IMG/VR virus record: IMGVR_UViG_3300032224_002724
Coordinates: 1 to 46,751 of that record
DNA from: a virus
DNA length: 46,751 bases
Direction: 5' to 3' (one strand)
Made by a program: the position numbers and the translations under genes. Positions 8,198 to 17,280 of this stretch are shown one piece after another. The notes beneath the pieces are model-generated. The model had not been told where the DNA came from. It saw only the letters and a program-made list of their open reading frames with translations, and did not search any database. Numbering within the stretch: position 1 is the stretch's first letter; every line of letters begins with the position of its first letter.

Positions 8198-9147
8198 AAA
8201 TTGTATATGTAACAGGCTGTCTAGGCTTCATAGGTTCTTATGTAACAAGGTTGTGCCTACAAAAAGGATGGTATGTAAAAGGAGTGGATAAAATTACTTA
8301 TGCAGCAAATAAGGATTTACTAGATGAATTTAATAAAAATCCAAATTTTTCATTTGTGCATTGTGACATAAATGATCTTAAATTTTTGTATGATTGCGAT
8401 TATATTATTAATACCGCAGCAGAAACTCATGTTGGAAACTCAATAAGTAATAGTGATGATTTTATACATTCAAACATTAATGGTGTTCATAACATTTTAA
8501 ATTTAATCAAGAATTATAGACAAGAATCAAATAAAAAACCAATACTATTACATTTTAGCACAGATGAAGTATATGGAGATATTAGTAATGGAATACATAT
8601 AGAAACAGATATCTTGAAACCATCAAATCCATATTCAGCAACAAAAGCCGCAGCAGACATGTTAATTTTAGCTTGGGCTAGAACATATGGTATTAAATAC
8701 GTTATAGTAAGACCAACAAATAATTATGGAATAGGACAATATGTAGAAAAGCTTATTCCTAAAACATGTAAATATTTAAATCTAGGAAGAAAAATTCCTC
8801 TTCATAATCATGGCACACCAATTAGAAATTGGCTACATGCGGAAGATACAGCTAAAGCTGTTTTGAAAATAATAGATTCAGAAGTAGAAAATCAAATATA
8901 TAACATATCGGGTGGTTTCGAGCAATCAAATCTAGAAACTGTAAGAAAAATAATTTCTGCGTTTTTGAATTCTAATGATTTTGATATTAATGAATATGTT
9001 GATTTTTCATTTTCAAGAGTTGGACAAGATATTAGATATGCATTGAATGATGATAAATTAAAAATGCTAGGTTGGAAATCTGAGGCAATTTTTGATAAAG
9101 AGATATCTCCTATTGTTAAATATTATAAAAATAAATTCATTTGGTAA
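8194..9147 (+). CDS. NDP-hexose 4,6-dehydratase (RmlB/RfbG-like)
   Basis: An extended SDR of 317 residues. It has NAD motif TGCLGFIGS (7-15), NTAAETHVGNS, the Thr-Asp-Glu catalytic triad in FSTDEVYGD (Thr123, Asp124, Glu125), YSATK (Tyr147, Lys151), and RPTNNYGIGQY plus RNWLHAEDTA. These are the signatures of dTDP-glucose 4,6-dehydratase, and CDP-glucose 4,6-dehydratase is a close relative, so the nucleotide is not decided by sequence. It makes the NDP-4-keto-6-deoxyhexose that the upstream 3-dehydrase needs. It overlaps that gene (ATGA) and the next (TAATG), so all three should be co-translated. Confidence 0.85.
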   Translation: MKIVYVTGCLGFIGSYVTRLCLQKGWYVKGVDKITYAANKDLLDEFNKNPNFSFVHCDINDLKFLYDCDYIINTAAETHVGNSISNSDDFIHSNINGVHNILNLIKNYRQESNKKPILLHFSTDEVYGDISNGIHIETDILKPSNPYSATKAAADMLILAWARTYGIKYVIVRPTNNYGIGQYVEKLIPKTCKYLNLGRKIPLHNHGTPIRNWLHAEDTAKAVLKIIDSEVENQIYNISGGFEQSNLETVRKIISAFLNSNDFDINEYVDFSFSRVGQDIRYALNDDKLKMLGWKSEAIFDKEISPIVKYYKNKFIW

Positions 9148-10892
9148 TGAAACTTTCAGATTACATAATAGACTTTTTAGAAAAAAAGGGGATAAAAGAA
9201 ATCTTCACAGTTTCTGGTGGAGGCTGTATTCATCTGATTGATTCTTTAGGTAAAAGTAAAAACATAAAATATATTTGTAATCATCATGAACAAGCTTCTG
9301 CGATGGCTGCGGAAGGTTATTCTAGGATTAACGAACATCTTGGAGTTGCATTGGTAACTACTGGGCCTGGAGGCATTAATGCTTTGAATGGAGTATTTGG
9401 ATGCTGGGCAGATTCGATTCCTTGCTTATTTTTATCTGGACAAGTTAGCTTAAACCAAACAATTCAAAATACTAAATGCAGACAAATAGGAGATCAAGAA
9501 TATCCAATTATTGAATCTGTAAAACCAATGACTAAATACGCAGTAATGATTACTGATAAAAATACAATAAGATATCATTTAGAAAGAGCTTATTACGAAG
9601 CTACGAATGGAAGAAAAGGCCCAGTTTGGATTGACATACCTTTAGATATACAAGGATCAGATATTAATCCAGATCAATTAGAATCTTTTATTCCAGCTCA
9701 AATTAATGAAACAATTAAGATTTCTGATATAGAAAATATTTTATCTTTAATTAAATCTGCTAGTAAACCTCTAATAGTAGTAGGAGGTGGAGTTAGGTCT
9801 GCTAATGCTATAGATGATTTAAATAACTTTTTATCAATAACTCAAATACCAGTTATGACTAGTTGCCATAGCGCAATAGATACAGTAAACGAGAGTTATT
9901 CATATTATGCTGGTAGACATGGCATCTTGGGGCAAAGATCATCAAACAAAATCATTCAAGAATGTGATCTATTGTTAGTACTAGGCTCTAGACTTATATT
10001 AAAAACTACAGGATATAATTTAAATTCATTTGCAAAAAATGCTAAGAAAATTATAGTAGATATAGATCAAAATGAAATAGACAAGCATAAGTTCAATATA
10101 GATATTAAAATCAACGCAGACATAAAGAAATTTTTAACTTTAATTAATGAATCAATCAAACAACCAGAAATCACTCAATGGAGAGAGTATTGCAAAAATT
10201 TAAGAAATGAAGATCGTTTTGTTTTTGACAAACATTATAATCTAAAAGATAAAACTAGCGTATACGTTTTTATAGAAAAATTAAGTAAAATTTTACCAAC
10301 TAATATTCCAATCGTCACAAGCGATGGTGCAGCGCATGTAGTTACTCAACAATCTATAAGACTAAAAGAAAATCAAAGACTATTTACTAATACTGGATGT
10401 GCTTCTATGGGATATGGATTACCAGCAGCTATTGGAGCATGTCTCGCAAATGATAAAAAAGAAATAATCTGTATAGAAGGTGATGGAAGTATTATGATGA
10501 ATTTACAAGAGCTTCAGACTTTGAAGCATTATGATATCCCTATCAAATTATTTATTATCAATAATAATGGATACTTTTCAATTAAGCAAACTCAAAAATT
10601 ATTCTTTAATGGAAATGAATATGCTTCTGGCCCAAATAATGGAGTGTCAATTCCTTCTTTTGAAAAAATAGCATATGCTTTTGATATTAAATATTTATCT
10701 ATAAAAACTAATAATGAAATAGACGAAAATATTCAAAAAGCATTATCTTCAACTGGACCTATCTTATGCGAGATATTTGCTCACGATAATGAAGCTTTCG
10801 AACCAAAAGTAGTACCAAAAGGTATAGACAATAACGGAAGAATAATTCCTGGAGAATTAACTGATATGTTTATATCAGAGAATTTCAGCTAA
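9147..10892 (+). CDS. Thiamine-diphosphate enzyme, acetolactate-synthase-like (YerE-like candidate)
   Basis: The start is the ATG in TAATG overlapping the previous stop. The 581-residue product has the three-domain ThDP fold. The N-terminal PYR domain carries the catalytic Glu48 in CNHHEQASAMAAEGYSR. A middle domain has VVGGGVRSAN. The C-terminal PP domain has the ThDP/Mg motif GDG (445-447) followed by IINNNGYFSI. Acetolactate synthases decarboxylate pyruvate and transfer two carbons. Next to an E1-type 3-dehydrase, the closest known precedent is YerE, the ThDP flavoenzyme that adds a two-carbon branch to a 4-keto-3,6-dideoxy sugar in yersiniose synthesis. That role is inference; a plain amino-acid-pathway enzyme is less likely because no small subunit or other Ilv gene is present. 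Confidence 0.75.
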   Translation: MKLSDYIIDFLEKKGIKEIFTVSGGGCIHLIDSLGKSKNIKYICNHHEQASAMAAEGYSRINEHLGVALVTTGPGGINALNGVFGCWADSIPCLFLSGQVSLNQTIQNTKCRQIGDQEYPIIESVKPMTKYAVMITDKNTIRYHLERAYYEATNGRKGPVWIDIPLDIQGSDINPDQLESFIPAQINETIKISDIENILSLIKSASKPLIVVGGGVRSANAIDDLNNFLSITQIPVMTSCHSAIDTVNESYSYYAGRHGILGQRSSNKIIQECDLLLVLGSRLILKTTGYNLNSFAKNAKKIIVDIDQNEIDKHKFNIDIKINADIKKFLTLINESIKQPEITQWREYCKNLRNEDRFVFDKHYNLKDKTSVYVFIEKLSKILPTNIPIVTSDGAAHVVTQQSIRLKENQRLFTNTGCASMGYGLPAAIGACLANDKKEIICIEGDGSIMMNLQELQTLKHYDIPIKLFIINNNGYFSIKQTQKLFFNGNEYASGPNNGVSIPSFEKIAYAFDIKYLSIKTNNEIDENIQKALSSTGPILCEIFAHDNEAFEPKVVPKGIDNNGRIIPGELTDMFISENFS

Positions 10893-10909
10893 ACAACATA
10901 TAATCTATT

Positions 10910-11995
10910 ATGAACAATATATTCAAAGATCTTTTTGTATTAGAAATGACAAACAATCACTTGGGCAGTCTTGAGAGAGGTTTAAAAATAGTAAGTGAAT
11001 TTGCCAAAGTAGTTAAATTTAATAATGTAAAAGCTGCTATTAAATTACAGTTTAGAGATGTGGATAACTTTATACATAAAGATTTTAAAGATAGAAAAGA
11101 TATAAGATATATTCGTAGGACAATTGAAACTAAAATGTCAGATCAAGATTATGAAGTGCTAGTTGATAATATTAAACATCAAGGCATGATTCCGATGTCT
11201 ACTCCATTTGATGAAAAATCAGTTGATTTATGTGAGAAATTAAATTTATCAATTATTAAAGTAGCAAGCGCAGACAATAACGATTGGGTTCTGCTAAACA
11301 AAATAGCTGAATTAAGAAAACCAGTTATAGTCTCATTAGGTGGTCTATCATTAAAAGACACGGATGATTTAGTAAGATTTTTTGCAAATAGAAATATACC
11401 ATTAGCTTTAAATCATTGTATAGCTACATACCCAACGAAAATTCAAGATCTTCAATTAAACCAAATTGATTATCTAGTAAATAGATATCCGTTAAACACA
11501 ATAGGTCTTTCTACTCATGAACAAGGAAATTCATATGACTCAATGCTTATATCTTATGGAAAAGGAGCAAGAACATTTGAAAAGCATATTGATATAAATA
11601 GCGATGGAAAAGAAACTTCTAAATACTCAGCTCTTCCTCAAGAAATAGATGAATGGTTTAAAGCTTGGCACAAAGCTAAAACTATTTGTGGTCATTCATC
11701 CATAGAAAGAATACTTCCACTCGAAGAAGAGTCTAATTTTCTAGATAATTATATTAGAGGAGTTTACTTTAAAAAAGATATAAAAGCTGGTCAAAAAATT
11801 AATAAAGAAGATATTTATTTAGCAATTCCTATACAAAAAGGACAAATCTCTGTTAGAGAATTAATGATAGGAGATTACGGTTTTATCTTAAACAAAGATT
11901 GTAAAAAAGATTCAGCAATGATGATTGATGATATTGATTGTGAATACTCAAGAAATGAAAGTTTAAAAAAGAGCATATATCAAAGAGGACTATGA
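10910..11995 (+). CDS. NeuB-family synthase (sialic/nonulosonic-acid synthase-like)
   Basis: The 361-residue product matches N-acetylneuraminate synthases in order: LEMTNNHLGS (E12 and the N-H pair), KLQFRDVDN, IPMSTPFDE (about 94-102), IKVASADNND, LNHCIATYPT, GLSTHEQGN and FEKHIDI. A C-terminal SAF/antifreeze-like domain follows (GVYFKKDIKAGQKINKEDI to the end). NeuB enzymes condense phosphoenolpyruvate with a C6 amino sugar to make a nine-carbon acid. No CMP-sugar synthetase of recognisable NeuA type is nearby, so the product may be an unusual acid or a different PEP condensation product. It overlaps the SDR gene by 4 bases. A TATAAT lies 5 bases before the ATG without a clear -35. Confidence 0.8.
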   Translation: MNNIFKDLFVLEMTNNHLGSLERGLKIVSEFAKVVKFNNVKAAIKLQFRDVDNFIHKDFKDRKDIRYIRRTIETKMSDQDYEVLVDNIKHQGMIPMSTPFDEKSVDLCEKLNLSIIKVASADNNDWVLLNKIAELRKPVIVSLGGLSLKDTDDLVRFFANRNIPLALNHCIATYPTKIQDLQLNQIDYLVNRYPLNTIGLSTHEQGNSYDSMLISYGKGARTFEKHIDINSDGKETSKYSALPQEIDEWFKAWHKAKTICGHSSIERILPLEEESNFLDNYIRGVYFKKDIKAGQKINKEDIYLAIPIQKGQISVRELMIGDYGFILNKDCKKDSAMMIDDIDCEYSRNESLKKSIYQRGL

Positions 11996-12648
11996 ATATA
12001 TTTTTAACTGGAGGTTCTAGAGGTATCGGTCTAGCAATAAAGAATAAATTTGAATCAGAAAAACATAAAGTTTTTGCGCCAACTAAACTTGAATTAAATC
12101 TATTAGATTTTAATGCTATAAATAAATACTCAGAAACTTTCACCGAAAATATTGATGTGTTAATTAATAACGCTGGAGTAAATAATATTTCAAATCTAGA
12201 AGATTTAGACATTTTTAATATAGCTAATACTTTACAAGTTAATGCAATTGGACCACTTTTATTAATTAAAAATTTATCCAAGAATATGATTAAAAATAAA
12301 AAAGGTCATATAATCAACATTAGTTCCATTTTAAGTTACATACCTAAAAAAGGCAGGATTACATACTCTGCATCTAAAGCAGCTTTAGATTCTATTACAA
12401 GAACTTGTGCATTAGAATTGAAAGAGCATAATATACAAGTCAATAGTATATGTCCAGGATATGTAGAAACAGAACTTACGTACAAGAATAATTCTCCAGA
12501 ACAAATAGAGGAAATTAAAAACTCTATGGCGATCAAAAGACTTTTAAAACCAGAAGAAATAGCAGAAGAAGTATATAAATTAGCATTAAATAAAAATGCA
12601 ACTGGTCAGATTATATCTGTAGATGGAGGATTATCTAGTGCTAATTAA
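11992..12648 (+). CDS. Classical short-chain dehydrogenase/reductase (FabG-like)
   Basis: The product has 218 residues and every classical SDR motif: TGGSRGIG (6-13) for NAD(P), NNAG (59-62), Ser111/112 in INISSILS, and YSASK with Tyr125 and Lys129, followed by CPGYVETEL and IISVDGGLSSAN. It reduces a ketone or oxidises an alcohol with NAD(P)H. Translation appears coupled to the NeuB-like gene (ATGA) and to the cyclase that follows, so the substrate is probably an intermediate of the same sugar pathway; this is inference. The family usually has about 240-250 residues, so this one is slightly compact. Confidence 0.8.
   Translation: MNIFLTGGSRGIGLAIKNKFESEKHKVFAPTKLELNLLDFNAINKYSETFTENIDVLINNAGVNNISNLEDLDIFNIANTLQVNAIGPLLLIKNLSKNMIKNKKGHIINISSILSYIPKKGRITYSASKAALDSITRTCALELKEHNIQVNSICPGYVETELTYKNNSPEQIEEIKNSMAIKRLLKPEEIAEEVYKLALNKNATGQIISVDGGLSSAN
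12625..12630 (+). promoter_or_regulatory. Shine-Dalgarno GGAGGA for the GTG start at 12638
   Basis: GGAGGA lies exactly 7 bases before GTG at 12638. Most genes in the window lack such a sequence, so it argues for the GTG rather than the ATG at 12623, which would overlap the preceding gene by 26 bases. The bases also encode Asp-Gly-Gly of the upstream SDR, so part of the match could be coincidental. Confidence 0.5.
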
Positions 12649-13648
12649 ATCATTTTACAAAGATTACTCACTTTCATTTGATTCTAATATATCTATGGAG
12701 AGTGATTTCATTATCGCAGATAAGAATATCTATAAACTATATCAAAATAAGTTCACAAAGACTCCCATACTAATTGATGCAATTGAAAGCAATAAAACCA
12801 TAAATACTTCAATAGATATATGTAAACAATTACTAGAAAAAAATATAAAGAAAAATAGTAAAGTCCTAGTTTTAGGAGGAGGAATAACTCAAGATGTTTG
12901 TGGATTTGCCATGAACATATTATTTAGAGGTATAAATTGGACTTATATTCCAACTACTCTTTTAGCTCAAGCTGATTCTTGCATTGGGAGTAAAACTTCT
13001 TTAAATTTAGATTCATATAAAAATATAATTGGTACATTTTATCCTCCCTCAAAAATTATAATTGACCGCAATTTTATCAAAACATTAGATGATAAAGATT
13101 ATTTTAGTGGAGTTGGGGAGATTGTAAAATTACATTTGATTGGTGGAGCATCATACTTTAAGCAATTCAATTTATTAATAGATAACATTTTGAATAGAGA
13201 CTTAATAGAATTAGAGAATATAATAAAAAATTGCTTGTCTATAAAAAAGCAATTCATTGAACAGGATGAGTTAGATTTAAATAAAAGACAAATTTTAAAT
13301 TTTGGTCATACTTTTGGCCACGCTATAGAAAGCGAAACTAATTATGAAGTTCCTCATGGTATTGCAGTTATATTTGGAATGATTATCGCCAATAAAGTTT
13401 CCTCAAAGATTGGCTTACTATCTAATGATACAACTAAAGATATACATGAAGTTTTAAGTAAAATTATTCAATCTGCTGGATTTAGCCCGTATCTTTTGAA
13501 AGATTTGAATAAAATGAATTTATTAGAAAAAACTAAAAAAGATAAGAAAAATACAGACGCAAGCACGATCAATATGATTCTGATGGACAATCTTTTTACT
13601 TTTGAAAAAATGCCGATTTCCTTAAAAGAATTAGAACAAATTATATGA
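12638..13648 (+). CDS. Dehydroquinate-synthase-like sugar phosphate cyclase
   Basis: About 336 residues. It follows the AroB superfamily closely: LVLGGGITQDVCGF for NAD, PTTLLAQADSCIGSKT, KNIIGTFYPPSKIIID, SGVGEIVKLH (the metal-ligand Glu and catalytic Lys), ILNFGHTFGHAIE and VPHGIAVIFGM (two metal-ligand His). Classic DHQ synthases have SVGGKT where this has CIGSKT and E-V-I-K-Y-G where this has E-I-V-K-L-H, so it may be a cyclase of the EEVS/DOIS type or use a different substrate. No other shikimate gene is present, which also argues against aromatic amino-acid synthesis. I chose the GTG with a good Shine-Dalgarno; an ATG 15 bases upstream is the alternative. Confidence 0.75.
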   Translation: MLIKSFYKDYSLSFDSNISMESDFIIADKNIYKLYQNKFTKTPILIDAIESNKTINTSIDICKQLLEKNIKKNSKVLVLGGGITQDVCGFAMNILFRGINWTYIPTTLLAQADSCIGSKTSLNLDSYKNIIGTFYPPSKIIIDRNFIKTLDDKDYFSGVGEIVKLHLIGGASYFKQFNLLIDNILNRDLIELENIIKNCLSIKKQFIEQDELDLNKRQILNFGHTFGHAIESETNYEVPHGIAVIFGMIIANKVSSKIGLLSNDTTKDIHEVLSKIIQSAGFSPYLLKDLNKMNLLEKTKKDKKNTDASTINMILMDNLFTFEKMPISLKELEQII

Positions 13649-14412
13649 AGGTTCTGATTACTGGTGGTAATGGATATATTGCAAAATCAATATACAATGC
13701 ATTATATAAATTTTATGATATAACAAGTATAACAAGAAAAGATTTTGACCTAGAAGACACACAATCAGTAAACGATTGGTTCAAAGATAAAACTTTTGAT
13801 ATAGTAATTCATACAGCTATACAAGGTGGATCTAGACTAAAAAGTGAAGATCAATCAGTTATAGACTCTAATTTAAATATGTTTAATAATCTTTTAATTA
13901 ATAAAGATAAATTTAAAAAATTAATATCATTTGGCTCTGGAGCAGAAATTCACGCAACAGAAACGCCTTATGGCAAAAGCAAAAGCATTATAAATGATAT
14001 AATTAAAAAAGAACCTAATTTTTATAATATAAGAATCTTCGCTGTATTTGATGAAAATGAATTAGATACAAGATTTATAAAGTCAAATCTATTAAAATAT
14101 ATAAACAAAGAACCAATGTTACTGCACGCTAATAAATTAATGGATTTTTTCTACATGAAAGATTTTATTAATTTAATTAAATATTATATTGACAATAACG
14201 ATTTAGCCAAACAAATAGATTGTTCATATAAACATAAAAGATCTCTTATAGAGATGGCTAATTATATTAATACATTGAATAATTACAGCGTACCTATCAA
14301 TCTAGAAAAAGATGTAATTATTGGAGATTATTGTGGTGTTAGTGATCTACCCATAGATGTTATTGGTCTAGAAAAAGGTATAGAAGAAGTATATAATAAA
14401 TTATGCACGTAG
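13645..14412 (+). CDS. NAD-dependent epimerase/dehydratase (extended SDR)
   Basis: The 255-residue product has an N-terminal Rossmann motif ITGGNGYIA, HTAIQGGSR, LISFGSGAE and the Y-x-x-x-K pair in YGKSK (Tyr109, Lys113), followed by IRIFAVFDEN. A C-terminal substrate lobe is present but short. It resembles nucleotide-sugar epimerases, reductases and dehydratases; the exact reaction cannot be read from the sequence. The last motif Gly is replaced by Ala (G-x-x-G-x-x-A), which is common in the family. It overlaps its upstream neighbour by 4 bases and its downstream neighbour by 10, so it belongs to the same operon. Confidence 0.7.
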   Translation: MKVLITGGNGYIAKSIYNALYKFYDITSITRKDFDLEDTQSVNDWFKDKTFDIVIHTAIQGGSRLKSEDQSVIDSNLNMFNNLLINKDKFKKLISFGSGAEIHATETPYGKSKSIINDIIKKEPNFYNIRIFAVFDENELDTRFIKSNLLKYINKEPMLLHANKLMDFFYMKDFINLIKYYIDNNDLAKQIDCSYKHKRSLIEMANYINTLNNYSVPINLEKDVIIGDYCGVSDLPIDVIGLEKGIEEVYNKLCT

Positions 14413-15038
14413 GCTCCTTTGAGGGACAGGATGTATTTGTGAAATATCTTTTCAAAGAAAAGAAAGATGGACTATTTTTAGATATAGCTTGCGATGATCC
14501 AATTCATGGTAGTAATACATATTTATTAGAGCAAGAATTAAATTGGGATGGATTTTGTTTTGATTTAAAAGATTATAACAATAACCCATTCCCATTAAGT
14601 AAAGGCAAATGGAACGACAATAGAAAACATTCTAAATTCATAATGATGGATGCAACTTCAGATGATTTGACATTTTTCTTAAAAGAAAATATTAAAGATC
14701 GAGTCGTGGATTACATTTCTTTAGATGTTGATGATAGAGGAATAAGAAATTTGTCACATTTAGTTCTTCCTAAAATCCTAGAAGCTGGAATTAAATTTAA
14801 AAGTATGACTATGGAGCATGAAGAATTCAAACGTGGAGATGCAGATATTAATCCTATAAGAGAAAATTTAATGAGCAAAGGATATATTATGTTATTCAAA
14901 AACATAACATTTGATACTGGTCAAGCTTTTGAAGATTGGTGGATTAATCCAATTTATTTTAGCAATGATATTATATCTTTAAAAACTGAAAATATTTATT
15001 GGAAAGAAGCTGTCGAGAAAATTAAGATCTTAAAATGA
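14403..15038 (+). CDS. FkbM-like SAM-dependent methyltransferase
   Basis: The product has 211 residues. SFEGQDVFV near the start matches the S-x-x-G-Q-D motif of FkbM-family O-methyltransferases. GLFLDIACDDPIHGSNTY is motif I (FVDIGA-like), with WDGFCFDL ending strand 2, and DYISLDVDDRGI is the strand-4 acidic motif. FkbM enzymes methylate sugar or polyketide hydroxyls. Here Ala-Cys replaces the usual Gly-Ala in motif I, so SAM binding may be altered. It sits between an epimerase and Gmd and overlaps both, suggesting it methylates a sugar made by this operon (inference). Confidence 0.65.
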   Translation: MHVGSFEGQDVFVKYLFKEKKDGLFLDIACDDPIHGSNTYLLEQELNWDGFCFDLKDYNNNPFPLSKGKWNDNRKHSKFIMMDATSDDLTFFLKENIKDRVVDYISLDVDDRGIRNLSHLVLPKILEAGIKFKSMTMEHEEFKRGDADINPIRENLMSKGYIMLFKNITFDTGQAFEDWWINPIYFSNDIISLKTENIYWKEAVEKIKILK

Positions 15039-16195
15039 GCAATAATTTTCAAGAAACATATCACGGCAAAAAAATAGATACGGCAAATATTCTTAATATC
15101 GAGGACGCAGCAAAAATCATTAATGGCAGAAAAACAGTAGTTATTACTGGAGTAACTGGTCAAGATGGTAGTCATATGGTTGATTTCCTATTAAAGAATA
15201 CTGATCTATTAATATTTGGCGGAGTTAGAAGACTTAGCGTTTATAATCATAAAAATATTAAACACATTAATTCTGATAGATTTCATTTGATTAATTTTGA
15301 CTTGACAGATTCTCATGCTATTGCTAGAACTGTAGAAAAACTGCAACCAGATTATTTTATTAATTTTGCTGCTCAAAGCTTCGTTGCAAGTAGTTGGGAT
15401 TTTGCTAGACAAACTTGGGCAACTAATTCCACTTCAGTTCTTGATATTCTTGAAGCGATTAGACTATATAAACCATCTTGTAGATTATATCAAGCTGGAT
15501 CAAGTGAAGAATTTGGAAATGTTGTTTATGCTCCTCAAGATGAAAAACATCCATTAAGACCAAGAAGCCCTTATGGAGCAAGTAAAGCTGCATCTAGGCA
15601 ACTTATTAAAGTTTATCGCGATTCTTATAAACTATATGCAATTCAAGGTTGGTTATTTAATCACGAAGGCACAAGGCGTGGAGAAGAATTCGTAACAAGA
15701 AAAATTACTAAAAATGTAGCTAGAATTTATAATTCAATCAAGAATAATGAAGAATTTGCTCCTTTAGAGCTAGGCAATATGGATGCAAAAAGAGATTGGA
15801 GCGATGCTGAAGATTTCATTGAAGGAGTTTGGATGATGCTTAATCAAGATATTTATAATAAAAATTACGATGGCACTCCTAAAGAATATGTATTTTCATC
15901 AAATGAAACTCATACAATTAAAGAATTTGTTGAAAAAGCATTTAGACATGTTGGAGTTGAGGGGCATTGGATTTATATAAATGATGGTCTTCCAGAAGAT
16001 GAAATATTTTGCATGAAGAAAAAAAATGATGATTTTCATTTATTAGTTAGAATTAATCCTAAATTCTATAGGCCAGCAGAAGTAGAATTATTACTTGGCG
16101 ATTCTACAATGGCTAGAAAAGAACTAGGATGGAAGCCAAAAATTTCATTTGACAATTTAGTACAAAAAATGGTTGAAAACGATTTGAATATATAA
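15035..16195 (+). CDS. gmd: GDP-mannose 4,6-dehydratase
   Basis: The product has 386 residues. After a roughly 33-residue N-terminal extension comes TGVTGQDGSHM (38-48), then FAAQSFVASSWD, AGSSEEFGNV (Ser156, Ser157, Glu158-Glu159 region), YGASK (Tyr180, Lys184), NHEGTRRGEEFVTRKIT and LGNMDAKRDWSDAEDF. These are the specific signatures of Gmd, which converts GDP-mannose to GDP-4-keto-6-deoxymannose, the precursor of fucose, colitose, rhamnose and perosamine. The catalytic Thr/Ser-Glu region is slightly different from E. coli (SSEE rather than STSE). Gmd is one of the commoner sugar genes carried by large phages. It ends the long overlapping gene run that began near 6875. Confidence 0.9.
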   Translation: MSNNFQETYHGKKIDTANILNIEDAAKIINGRKTVVITGVTGQDGSHMVDFLLKNTDLLIFGGVRRLSVYNHKNIKHINSDRFHLINFDLTDSHAIARTVEKLQPDYFINFAAQSFVASSWDFARQTWATNSTSVLDILEAIRLYKPSCRLYQAGSSEEFGNVVYAPQDEKHPLRPRSPYGASKAASRQLIKVYRDSYKLYAIQGWLFNHEGTRRGEEFVTRKITKNVARIYNSIKNNEEFAPLELGNMDAKRDWSDAEDFIEGVWMMLNQDIYNKNYDGTPKEYVFSSNETHTIKEFVEKAFRHVGVEGHWIYINDGLPEDEIFCMKKKNDDFHLLVRINPKFYRPAEVELLLGDSTMARKELGWKPKISFDNLVQKMVENDLNI

Positions 16196-16213
16196 TATAT
16201 ATTAAATATTAAG

Positions 16214-16228
16214 GTGTAATATCTTTTA
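16214..16228 (+). promoter_or_regulatory. -10-like element for the gene at 16229
   Basis: GTGTAATAT ends 6 bases before the ATG, so a start site would fall on the ATG. No convincing -35 lies 17 bases upstream. Very similar GTGTAA(N)AT strings precede the starts at 4045 and 21267 at almost the same distance, which is why I list it. Confidence 0.3.
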
Positions 16229-17275
16229 ATGATATTATTCTTTAATGTACTCGTAACTAATCACAGATTAAGTGGTCCAAATTCTTGCGACCGATTGGAT
16301 TTATTTAAATATTCTCTCTCTAGTTATTCCTGCATAGATATAATAAAAGATGTAATCATTTATTGTGAATTAGACCCAAGTTATAAACATAGAGAAGAAG
16401 AGCTTAAAGAATATATAGATTTAATATTTAAAGGTAAAAATATATCATTTAATAATTATAGTCCATGCAATCAAGGACAGTGGCAAAAAGCTTTACAAGA
16501 TTCAAATATATTAAATACAACTGAACCAATACTTTATTCTGGAAACGATGACCATGTATTCATAGATTACGATTTAACCTCAATTTATGAAGGAATAAAA
16601 TTATTAAAAAATGAACCTGATGATCAAATAAACTCTATAGCAATTAGTCATTGGCCAGAAGCGATTGGTCATGTATATCCTCGCGGTTTTATAGATCGAG
16701 ATATATTTTGGGAAAGAGAACTTTTATGCCCGATCGCAATTAAAATAACAAATAATAAATTTTTTGAACACTTGTTTTTTAATTTACAATTAGGAGATGG
16801 GCATTTTAGAAGAACTGATCTTATTTTAATAAATGTTTATCCTGATTTAGGCGATTTCGCTGTTCCATCTACTAAACCGCATCCAAAAATGAAAACTTTT
16901 TTTCCAATAAAAGGAGAAATGGTAAGGCATTTTGATGCTTACAATATTCATGTAAATATACCACATTCAATTTGTCCTCCGTTAAAAATTCCAAATGGAT
17001 TTTTTAAAAATGATATAAAAATAAATTATTGTGGAAAACCAAAAGAAAATTTTTATAATATTAATCCTTTAGGAGGAGAAGGAGTAGATGATAAAAAATT
17101 ACTACAAGATTTACCATTATTTTGGAAAGATAAAATTTCAATAATAGAAGATAACAGCGATCAATTTAAAACAGAAGATTTGGTTAATGCTAGAAATTTA
17201 AATCATAAAAATTTAATAACGGCTTCTTGTTTAAATTTGGAAGAAAAATATATTAAGATTGGATATAGAAAATAA
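16229..17275 (+). CDS. Putative GT-A-type glycosyltransferase
   Basis: The product has 348 residues. The N-terminal half (FFNVLVTNHRLSG, KDVIIYCELDPSYKHREEEL) has the alternating strand/helix pattern of a nucleotide-sugar-binding fold. PILYSGNDDHVFIDYDL provides an acidic cluster (N-D-D-H) at the place a D-x-D is expected. IAISHWPEAIGHVY and a Cys/Pro/Gly-rich C-terminus (NIPHSICPPLKIPNG, CGKPKENFYNI) are distinctive but unfamiliar. I assign glycosyltransferase from fold pattern and context, not from a recognised family. It sits directly before a nucleotidyltransferase gene. Confidence 0.45.
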   Translation: MILFFNVLVTNHRLSGPNSCDRLDLFKYSLSSYSCIDIIKDVIIYCELDPSYKHREEELKEYIDLIFKGKNISFNNYSPCNQGQWQKALQDSNILNTTEPILYSGNDDHVFIDYDLTSIYEGIKLLKNEPDDQINSIAISHWPEAIGHVYPRGFIDRDIFWERELLCPIAIKITNNKFFEHLFFNLQLGDGHFRRTDLILINVYPDLGDFAVPSTKPHPKMKTFFPIKGEMVRHFDAYNIHVNIPHSICPPLKIPNGFFKNDIKINYCGKPKENFYNINPLGGEGVDDKKLLQDLPLFWKDKISIIEDNSDQFKTEDLVNARNLNHKNLITASCLNLEEKYIKIGYRK

Positions 17276-17280
17276 TCAAA

